From IMG/VR virus record IMGVR_UViG_3300010160_000014, positions 1 to 34,922 of that record: a stretch of 34,922 bases of DNA; one strand, written 5' to 3'. Under the pieces are notes generated by a model. That model was not told where the DNA came from. It searched no databases and saw nothing but the letters and a program-made list of their open reading frames with translations. A program made the position numbers and the translations under genes. Shown here piece after piece: positions 28,177 through 34,922 of the stretch. Within the stretch, counting starts at the first letter, position 1; each line of letters starts with the position of its first letter. This DNA comes from a virus.

Positions 28177-30858
28177 ATGGCGCAGCCTAAACAAAGAAGT
28201 GCTGTAACAGCCTCAGTTTCTAGCCCTATTGGTGGTTGGAACGCTAGGGATTCTATTGCTGAAATGCCACCGCTAGATGCTGTGGTATTAGACAATATGT
28301 ACCCTACGCCTACTGATGTGCAATTACGACTAGGCTATACCAAGGCTAGTGTATTAACTACAACAACTGGTGTGCGTACTATTTCTAGTATTACTGTTTC
28401 TGGAATTACTGCAACCCTTACTACCGCCTTAGCGCATGGCTTGTCTACTGGTGCTACAGTTTCAATTACTGGGGCTACCCCTTCTGGGTTTAATGGCGTT
28501 TACACAATAACCGTTACAAGTGCAACTGTTTTTACTTATAAACCTATTGCTGTCCCCGCAGGTAACGCTACTGTAGTCGGTGTTTATGCAATAGGAATAA
28601 CAACTCCAATTAATTCTTTAATGAATTACGCTGGTACAAGCACTCAAGACCTATTTGCTGCTGCTGGTACAACTATTTATGATGTTTCTGGCCCTGTTGC
28701 CGTAGCTTCACACACTATTTCTAATGACAAATTGCAGCACATTAACATTACAACTGCTGGTGGGCATTTTCTAGTAGCTTGTAATGGTCAAGACGCTACT
28801 ACCTTTTATAACGGTACAGAATGGATTAATAACGCTTCTACCGAAACGCCACAAATAATGCAAACCATTACCCGTGTAGGCACATTGGCAACCGTTACTA
28901 CTGCTTCTGCACATGGTCTTGTAACAGGCAACCAAATTGTAATAGTAGGGGTTACACCAGCAGCCTATAACGGTACATTTAAAGTTACCGTATTAAACGC
29001 TACTCAATTTACCTATGTCATGGCTTCTACGCCAGCTTCTAATGCAACCGCCAACGGTACAGCCTATGCAATAACATCTATTACCAATACTGGTACTGGC
29101 GCTTTAGTTACTACTGCTGCTGCCCATAATTTGTATACAGGCAATATTGTTGTGGTAACAGGTGCTACTCCTGCTGCATATAACGGTACTTATGCCATTA
29201 CAAAGCAAAGTGCTACAACTTTTACCTATGCTTTAACTACTAACCCAGGCGGTGATGCTACCGTTGTAGGAACATATAGCGTTACCCCTGTAACAATGTC
29301 TACAATATCCAATGTTGGGACTACAGCTAATGTAACTACAGCTACAGCACATGGCTTGTTAACTGGCAATCAAATTACTGTATCTAGTTGCACTCCCGCA
29401 GATTACAACGGTACATTTATTATTACTAGGCTAAACGACACTCAGTTTAGTTATGTAATGGCTACTACCCCTGTAACAGTTGCCACAACGGTTGGTACTT
29501 ATGTAATAGTTGCCCAAACAATTAGCACCAATGTGCAAACAGGCATTATTGCCAAAGTCACAACCCCTGTAAACCATGATTTAGTAACAGGTGATGTAGT
29601 CACAGTTTCAGGATGTGTCCCTGTTGCTTATAACGGCACATACAATGTGATTGTTATTAGTGCTACGCAATTTAGCTACATAATGGCTTCTGCACCTATT
29701 ACAGGTGCTACCACAGTAGGTACTTACGCTACTTTTCAAGGCACATATAGCATTAATTACGCCATAACTGGTGTAAATAGTAACAAATTTGTTAGTGTCA
29801 ATTTGTTTAAAAACCGCTTATATTTCACCGAAGAAAATAGCATGAGAGTCTGGTATTTACCAGTTAACTCTATTGCTGGTGTAGCAGAACCCCTTGAATT
29901 TGGTGGAATTGCACGCAACGGTGGCTTTATTCAAGCTATGGCTACTTGGACTATTGACGCTGGACAAGGCGCTGATGACTATGCTGTGTTTGTAACCAGT
30001 ATGGGCGAGGTAATTGTCTATAACGGTACTGACCCTAATGATGCTGCAACATGGGCGCTTAAAGGTGTATGGCAATTAGGCTATGTATTTGCAAGACGCT
30101 GCTTTTATAAGTTTTCTGGCGATATTCTATTATTAACCCAAGACGGTTTAGTGCCTTTGGCTTCTGCATTGCAGTCTAGTCGCCTAGACCCTAGGGTTAA
30201 CCTTACTGACAAGATTTACTACGCTATTTCTCAAGCTGCTACGCTATACGGTATTAACTTTGGTTGGCAAATTAACTACTATGCCAGCCAAAATATGTTA
30301 ATTATTAATGTGCCATTTAACTATGGTACACAGCAATTTGTAATGAATACCATTTCTAAGGCATGGGCAAGTTTTAGCGACATTAATGCTAATTGTTGGG
30401 AATTGTCTAATGACCAAATGTACTTTGGTTCTACAGGCTTTGTAGGTAATTTTTGGAACGCCTATTCAGACAATGGTAGCAACATTAATGCAGAAGCCCA
30501 ACAAGCATATAGTTACTTTGACGCTAGAGGTCAGTTAAAGCGCTTTACTATGATTCGCCCTATATTTCAAACAGATAATGGAACACCTGGCGTTTTAGTA
30601 GGCATAAATGTGGACTTTGCCACTCAAAACGATTTAGGAACTGTGTCATTTAATGCCCAAAACGCACAAATTGGTTCATGGGATAACGCTATTTGGGATG
30701 AATCCCAATGGGGTGGCACATTGTCTATTACTAAGTCATGGCAAGGCGTTACAGGTATTGGCTATTCAGGTGGTGTAGCTATGAAGATAGCTTCCCAAGG
30801 GATTGATGTACATTGGGCTTCTACAGATTATGTAATGGAAAGAGGGGGTGTTCTCTGA
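28177..30858 (+). CDS. Tail nozzle/stabilisation protein with five inserted repeats
   Basis: 893 residues. The N-terminus (SPIGGWNARDSIAEMPPLDA, then VLDNMYPTPTDVQLRLGY) and the C-terminal half (from about 540, with FKNRLYFTEENSMRVWYLPV and WATDYVMERGG-like end) are typical of P22 gp10/T7 tubular protein B-type nozzles. Inserted are five units of about 72 residues with the pattern AHGL-TG-QI-V-G-TPAAYNGTF-I---T-FTYVM, at residues 67-139, 229-299, 300-369, 374-445 and 448-520. Such beta domains probably decorate the tail surface. They make it longer than a bare nozzle protein would be. The stop overlaps the next gene. Confidence 0.85.
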   Translation: MAQPKQRSAVTASVSSPIGGWNARDSIAEMPPLDAVVLDNMYPTPTDVQLRLGYTKASVLTTTTGVRTISSITVSGITATLTTALAHGLSTGATVSITGATPSGFNGVYTITVTSATVFTYKPIAVPAGNATVVGVYAIGITTPINSLMNYAGTSTQDLFAAAGTTIYDVSGPVAVASHTISNDKLQHINITTAGGHFLVACNGQDATTFYNGTEWINNASTETPQIMQTITRVGTLATVTTASAHGLVTGNQIVIVGVTPAAYNGTFKVTVLNATQFTYVMASTPASNATANGTAYAITSITNTGTGALVTTAAAHNLYTGNIVVVTGATPAAYNGTYAITKQSATTFTYALTTNPGGDATVVGTYSVTPVTMSTISNVGTTANVTTATAHGLLTGNQITVSSCTPADYNGTFIITRLNDTQFSYVMATTPVTVATTVGTYVIVAQTISTNVQTGIIAKVTTPVNHDLVTGDVVTVSGCVPVAYNGTYNVIVISATQFSYIMASAPITGATTVGTYATFQGTYSINYAITGVNSNKFVSVNLFKNRLYFTEENSMRVWYLPVNSIAGVAEPLEFGGIARNGGFIQAMATWTIDAGQGADDYAVFVTSMGEVIVYNGTDPNDAATWALKGVWQLGYVFARRCFYKFSGDILLLTQDGLVPLASALQSSRLDPRVNLTDKIYYAISQAATLYGINFGWQINYYASQNMLIINVPFNYGTQQFVMNTISKAWASFSDINANCWELSNDQMYFGSTGFVGNFWNAYSDNGSNINAEAQQAYSYFDARGQLKRFTMIRPIFQTDNGTPGVLVGINVDFATQNDLGTVSFNAQNAQIGSWDNAIWDESQWGGTLSITKSWQGVTGIGYSGGVAMKIASQGIDVHWASTDYVMERGGVL

Positions 30859-31286
30859 GGCAAGTTGTTACTGCTGACCAAGACCATATGCGTGCTTGGC
30901 TGGGTAATAAATTGGGCGAGAAATTGCCAGAGAATACCACTTGTATTGGGCAGGAAAAAGACGGTAATTTAGCAGCAGTAGTAGGGTATTGTGGCTTTCG
31001 CACAAAGTCGTGTGTTTGCCACATTGCCTCGGTAGGTAAAAATTGGATGTCCAAAGACTTCTTATGGGCAATCTTTGATTATCCCTTTAATAAACTAGGA
31101 GTTAGCGTTATACTTATCACGATTTCCTCTAATAACGAGGATTCATTAAAGTTTAGCCGACACCTTGGTTTTGTAGATAAAGCGTATATCGAAGATGCCC
31201 ACGAAGATGGGGATTTGGTTATATTAGCAATGAGGCGTGAACAATGTCGTCAATTAGACATTAAAACGACTCTACAAGGAGTTTGA
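30855..31286 (+). CDS. GNAT-like acetyltransferase with likely CTG start
   Basis: 143 residues if CTG 30855 is the start. AGAGGGGG at 30841-30848 lies six bases before it, and CTGA overlaps the upstream stop, as ATGA overlaps do elsewhere in this genome. The first in-frame ATG (30888) would remove the first helix. The core reads NLAAVVGYCGFRTKSCVCHI, SVILITISSNNEDSLKF with SRHLGFV, and an end DGDLVILAMRREQC: the GNAT layout for acetyl-CoA binding. Phage members in tail regions have no known substrate. Modification of a virion protein or a host target is possible. Confidence 0.74.
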   Translation: MRQVVTADQDHMRAWLGNKLGEKLPENTTCIGQEKDGNLAAVVGYCGFRTKSCVCHIASVGKNWMSKDFLWAIFDYPFNKLGVSVILITISSNNEDSLKFSRHLGFVDKAYIEDAHEDGDLVILAMRREQCRQLDIKTTLQGV

Positions 31287-31287
31287 C

Positions 31288-32364
31288 ATGGGTGGCAACA
31301 ACGGAATATTAGGCGGAATTACAAATACATTGTTTGGCAGTCCTCAGACTGTGGCAACGCCAGACTATACAAGTGCAGCGCAGCAAACAACTGCTGCTAA
31401 TGCTGCCAATAATCGTATTAACCAAGTTACCCCTTATGGTAACTCTACCTATGTTCAAACTGGTACTGACCAGTATGGTAACCCTACTTATACCATGAAC
31501 ACAACGGCTGCACCGTTTGTACAAAATGCTATTAATGCCCAAGGCGGTCAATTAGCAGCTACATACGGTACACCGTTTCAATCACCTACATTTAACAGCG
31601 CTGGTGATATGCCAGCAATGAACTATTACGGTTCACGCTTAAACCAACAGCAATTTAACCCTGCTACACAGTTAATTGATTTGCCTAAATACAATGTAAA
31701 TACGCAAATTGACCAATCTAAATTGCCTTCTTATGGTATTAACCCTGGCGAAACATACGAAGCTGCCATTATGCGTAGGCTTGACCCTGCTTTACAGCGT
31801 CAATCACAGGCTTCAGATGCCCAGTTAGCTAATCAAGGTATTGTGCCTGGTACTAGGGCTTATGAAACAGCCAAACAATTATTAGCACAACAACAAAATG
31901 ATGCAAGAACTAGCGCCATTGTTGGTGGTATGGATACAGGATTACGGGCTAATCAACAAGCATTTGGTCAAGGCGCACAACAAATTGGACTAAACCTTGC
32001 TGGTCAAGAACAATCATTTAATCAGCCATTGCGTACCAATGTACAAAATATGTCAGCTAATGAACTTGCGTTTAATCAGCAATATAGAAACCAAGGACTT
32101 GGTATGCAAGCGCAAAACCAAGCGTTTACGCAAGAAATGATGAAATACATGACTCCTTTGCAAGTTGCACAAGGGTTAAAAAATCTTTCTACACCTACTT
32201 ATGCGCCTACAAATACAATACCTGGCACAGACTTTTTAAGCGCAATGGGGCTTACAAATCAATCTCAACAAGCTAACGCCAACGCTACAAATGCAAGAAA
32301 TAACTCAATGATAAGTGGCTTATTTAATTTGGCTAACGCTGGTTTTAAATACGGAATGAGTTAA
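31288..32364 (+). CDS. Ejection / internal virion protein 1 (putative)
   Basis: 358 residues with AAGGAG before ATG 31288. The start is Gly/Asn-rich (MGGNNGILGGITNTLFGSPQ), then Tyr/Asn/Gln-rich beta-like sequence, then a helical part rich in Ala, Gln and Arg (RRLDPALQRQSQASDAQLAN, then TRAYETAKQLLAQQQNDART and later QGLGMQAQNQAFTQEMMKYM), and a hydrophobic Ala-rich end. This arrangement is common in the first of the internal proteins that enter the cell with the DNA. Position relative to the tail genes matches P22 gp7. Function not proven by motif. Confidence 0.72.
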   Translation: MGGNNGILGGITNTLFGSPQTVATPDYTSAAQQTTAANAANNRINQVTPYGNSTYVQTGTDQYGNPTYTMNTTAAPFVQNAINAQGGQLAATYGTPFQSPTFNSAGDMPAMNYYGSRLNQQQFNPATQLIDLPKYNVNTQIDQSKLPSYGINPGETYEAAIMRRLDPALQRQSQASDAQLANQGIVPGTRAYETAKQLLAQQQNDARTSAIVGGMDTGLRANQQAFGQGAQQIGLNLAGQEQSFNQPLRTNVQNMSANELAFNQQYRNQGLGMQAQNQAFTQEMMKYMTPLQVAQGLKNLSTPTYAPTNTIPGTDFLSAMGLTNQSQQANANATNARNNSMISGLFNLANAGFKYGMS

Positions 32365-32372
32365 GGATAAAT

Positions 32373-33638
32373 ATGGCTACTGATTTAACACAATTATTGG
32401 CTAATCCAGAACTTGCTGGATTTGAACGCCAGCGCAGAATGGCAGAAATGCTTGTTCAAAGAGGTCAAAAAACCCCACAAGGCCAGATGATTGGCAATAT
32501 TTATGTTGGCGCTAGTCCTTGGGAATTTTTAGGAAATATGGCCCAACAATATGTTGGCGAAAAAGAACTTAAAGATATTGACAAAAAAGAACTGTCAATG
32601 GCCCAAGCATTGCGTCAAAAAGAAATTGCTGATTTAAATAGATTTGCAGAATTGCAATACGGCACTCCTGACCAAATGGTTCAACAAGCTGGGCCAATGA
32701 TGGATGGTGGAAATATTGCACCGCAAATGGTACAAGGTCAAGCACCCAATCGTATGGCTGCTTATCAACTTGGTATGGAGTCAAGAAATCCATTAGTTAG
32801 GTCACAATTAGCAGAAATGCTTAAAGGGCAAAAACTAAGTGAAGGTGATGTTTTCCAACGCTACAATCCAGCAACAGGAAAAGATGAAATAGTAGGTCAA
32901 GGCCCTGCTAAATATCGTGCACCTATCCAAATTGATACAGGCACAGCTATTGAGTTGCGTGACCCATTAGACCCTACCAAGGTTATTTCTAAAATTCCTA
33001 AATCACAAATGCCTACTGCTGGTCAAATCTATGAAAGTGCTGAAGGCCCATTGTTAATTAATACAAAGGCTGGTACTGCAACACCATTAATGGGGCCTGA
33101 TGGACAGCCTTTAGCTGCAAAAGCAAAACCATTGCCTGAAGCGCTTAATAAACAAGTTACTGGTTCTGTTAATTTAAGTGACGCAATTACTGATTACCAA
33201 GCAAAAATTAAAAACTTTTCAACCGTAGATTTTGCTAACCCTGATAAAAGGGCGGAAATGGGTAACGCATATAACAATATGATGTTGCAAGCTAAAGAAG
33301 CATATAACTTAGGTGTATTAAACGGCCCTGATTATGCAATTTTGCAAAAAGTTGTGCGTGACCCAACAAATCCATCTTCTTTGTTGTTTACAAATAAAGC
33401 GTTAGATAAACAAGCTGAAAACTTAAGAAACACAGCCCAAAGCATTGTTAAAAACGCATATATGTCACAAGGTCGTGAAGTTCCTGCCGATATTGCTAAA
33501 AAACTTGTTAAACCTGAAGCACCTCAAAGTGGAAAGAATTTTTCTTCAGAACAAGATGTAGAAAAAGCAATACAAAGTGGTAGTTTAAAAAAGGGTGACA
33601 GAGTAACTATCAATGGCGTAACTGGAACTATTCAATAA
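32373..33638 (+). CDS. Ejection / internal virion protein 2 (putative)
   Basis: 421 residues. The N-terminal 130 residues are helical and polar with many Met and Gln (FERQRRMAEMLVQRGQKTPQ, then NMAQQYVGEKELKDIDKKEL). The middle holds beta-like Pro/Gly-rich sequence (GTAIELRDPLDPTKVISKIP), then two helices (LSDAITDYQAKIKNFSTVDF) and a short C-terminal domain (KKGDRVTINGVTGTIQ) like a small beta fold. It lies between two other ejection-type genes, where P22 carries gp20. No enzyme motif seen. Confidence 0.7.
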   Translation: MATDLTQLLANPELAGFERQRRMAEMLVQRGQKTPQGQMIGNIYVGASPWEFLGNMAQQYVGEKELKDIDKKELSMAQALRQKEIADLNRFAELQYGTPDQMVQQAGPMMDGGNIAPQMVQGQAPNRMAAYQLGMESRNPLVRSQLAEMLKGQKLSEGDVFQRYNPATGKDEIVGQGPAKYRAPIQIDTGTAIELRDPLDPTKVISKIPKSQMPTAGQIYESAEGPLLINTKAGTATPLMGPDGQPLAAKAKPLPEALNKQVTGSVNLSDAITDYQAKIKNFSTVDFANPDKRAEMGNAYNNMMLQAKEAYNLGVLNGPDYAILQKVVRDPTNPSSLLFTNKALDKQAENLRNTAQSIVKNAYMSQGREVPADIAKKLVKPEAPQSGKNFSSEQDVEKAIQSGSLKKGDRVTINGVTGTIQ

Positions 33639-33639
33639 T

Positions 33640-34922
33640 ATGAAATTTGTACCTGACACCCAACAAGTATCACGCTTTGTTCCTGATGAAGCAGTAAGTC
33701 CTACACCTACAGCATACGCAGGGCCTACTATAGAAGAAAACCCAGTATGGACTTCTACAGGCGGTGGCGCTGCAATGGGTAGACCACGCATGGTTAACCG
33801 TACAAATGTACAAGAACAACCAAGACCATTAGAGTCAGCTTTAGCTGGTGCAACTAAATCTTTTATTGACCCATTGGTTGCTGGCGCACAATTAGTTACT
33901 GGTGGCAACCTCGGAACAAGTCAATTAGCACAAAATTTAGATAAACAGGCTGATGTTTATTATGAAGCAAACCCAATATCTTATGGTGTTGGTCGTGTAG
34001 GTGGTGCTTTAGCCCCTGCTGCTGCAATTACTAAAGGTGCTGGCATGATTCCTAGTTTTGCCCGTGCCAATCCAATTATGCAAGGCGCTGCTTTAGGTGC
34101 TACTTCAGGATTAACAACTCCTATAAATACAGGCGCAACTGGCGCAAAAATGTACCAAGATGTTGGTCAAAATGTTGCAGTTGGCACAACTTTAGGTGGT
34201 GTTATTCCTGGTATTGGACAACTACCATCTATGTTGCGTGGTAAAGCGCCTAGCCCACAACTTGTTGAATCTATTACAAAAGCAAGAGATTTAGGTTATG
34301 TAATACCACCAACTCAAGCAAATCCAAGTGTATTAAATAGACTGATGGAAGGCGTTGCTGGAAAAATTAGTACAGCACAAAACGCTAGTGCTAGAAACCA
34401 AGAAATAACTAATAAATTAGCTGCTAAATCATTAGGTTTGGCTGAAGATACTGTTATTACCCCACAAGTTCTTGCAGATTTGCGAACAACGGCTGGTGAT
34501 GCTTATAAAAATTTAGGATTTGCAGGTCAAATAATTACTGATAAATCTTATGCCCAAGCGTTAGATGACATTGCAAAGCCATTTGTAGTTGCTGCAAAAG
34601 GTTTTCCTGATGCACCGCCAAGCCCAGTTTTAAATTTAGTTCAATCTTTAAAATCACCTAGTTTTGATGCAACTGCTGGTATTGAAAAAGTTAAACAATT
34701 AAGAACTGCTGCTGATGACGCATTTAGAAGTGGCAATACAGATATTGGCAGGGCTTCTAAAAAAGCTGCTGAAGCCATTGAAAATGCTTTGGAAAATCAT
34801 TTGTCTAAAACAGGTCAAGGTGATTTATTAGATAAGTTTAAAGAAGCTAGACAATTAATAGCAAAAACTTATACCATTGAAAAAGCTGCTAACACTACTA
34901 CTGGAACTATTGACGCTAAAAA
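33640..34922 (+). CDS. Ejection / internal virion protein 3, N-terminal part (continues at base 2)
   Basis: First 427 codons of a 542-residue protein; codon 388 is at 34801, equal to base 2. Residues 1-90 are polar, with a possible docking start (MKFVPDTQQVSRFVPDEAVS). Residues 110-200 are Gly/Ala/hydrophobic (GVGRVGGALAPAAAITKGAG, then MQGAALGATSGLTTPINTG), probably membrane-interacting. The rest is helical with Lys/Glu/Ala. A large last protein in the row with membrane-active stretches corresponds by position to P22 gp16, which helps DNA across the envelope. Gene start ATG 33640 is one base after the previous stop. Confidence 0.76.
   Translation, partial: MKFVPDTQQVSRFVPDEAVSPTPTAYAGPTIEENPVWTSTGGGAAMGRPRMVNRTNVQEQPRPLESALAGATKSFIDPLVAGAQLVTGGNLGTSQLAQNLDKQADVYYEANPISYGVGRVGGALAPAAAITKGAGMIPSFARANPIMQGAALGATSGLTTPINTGATGAKMYQDVGQNVAVGTTLGGVIPGIGQLPSMLRGKAPSPQLVESITKARDLGYVIPPTQANPSVLNRLMEGVAGKISTAQNASARNQEITNKLAAKSLGLAEDTVITPQVLADLRTTAGDAYKNLGFAGQIITDKSYAQALDDIAKPFVVAAKGFPDAPPSPVLNLVQSLKSPSFDATAGIEKVKQLRTAADDAFRSGNTDIGRASKKAAEAIENALENHLSKTGQGDLLDKFKEARQLIAKTYTIEKAANTTTGTIDAK
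34800..34922. repeat. Terminal direct repeat, right copy
   Basis: Identical to bases 1-123. It marks where the circular sequence was cut open, inside the third ejection-type gene. Removing one copy restores one uninterrupted reading frame. Confidence 0.95.

Noticed and set aside
1-34922. Integrase, attachment site, transposon, CRISPR array
   Set aside because: No recombinase or transposase motif, no inverted terminal repeats and no regularly spaced short repeats were seen anywhere. The only regular repeats are within coding genes.

Overview
The window is one complete tailed-phage genome closed on itself. Bases 34800-34922 repeat bases 1-123 exactly, and the gene that runs off the right end continues in frame at the left end. 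The unique length is therefore about 34.80 kb. A headful-type large terminase, a P22-like portal, a scaffold, a capsid protein, two short-tail connector proteins and three ejection-type proteins in a row point to a short-tailed phage (podovirus morphology) with P22-like gene order. An Rz/Rz1 spanin pair means the host has an outer membrane, so it is Gram-negative. The low-GC, tightly overlapping genes resemble uncultured aquatic (probably freshwater) phages. That ecological reading and any host genus are impressions, not shown by the sequence. I see no integrase, excisionase or full repressor, so a lytic life style is more likely.

Layout. (1) 12668 to the right end and on through 1-3261, plus strand: nuclease and small genes, TerS, TerL, portal, a block of tail-fibre and receptor-binding-like genes with a glycosyltransferase (17898-23747), scaffold, major capsid, a small capsid-associated gene, a textbook terminator, connector and tail proteins, acetyltransferase-like gene, three ejection-type genes, a glycine-rich fibre, then lysis (holin, Rz with embedded Rz1, endolysin). 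(2) 3229-4471, minus strand: six tiny translationally coupled genes of unknown function. (3) 4472-4866: non-coding, with repeated operator-like words and foldable sequence. (4) 4867-5683, minus: a DUF5672-like glycosyltransferase candidate and a Cro-like DNA-binding protein. (5) 5793-11297, plus: early replication and recombination genes (ERF annealase, SSB-like protein, RecB-like nuclease, an initiator-like fragment, orphan DNA methyltransferase, PD-(D/E)XK and HNH nucleases) and an exported repeat protein. (6) 11313-12622, minus: a SprT-like metalloprotease candidate and a metallophosphoesterase.

How it works together. The Cro-like protein at 5408-5683 faces the early rightward operon across a 109-base region with two inverted repeats and probably sets the early switch. 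ERF, the SSB-like protein and the RecB-like nuclease form a recombination module. No DNA polymerase, primase or helicase is encoded, so replication must borrow host enzymes. Late genes build a capsid through portal, scaffold and coat, pack DNA with TerS/TerL, and attach a short tail. Host recognition seems to use several exchangeable modules: a duplicated fibre cassette at 20326-22381, a C1q-like domain, and a polyglycine fibre next to lysis.

Limits: all family names come from reading motifs by eye. Genes of 39, 48, 49, 54, 56 and 58 codons were found by reading frames and overlaps. Several starts were moved to the ATG (or in one case CTG) that has a ribosome-binding site or a stop/start overlap.
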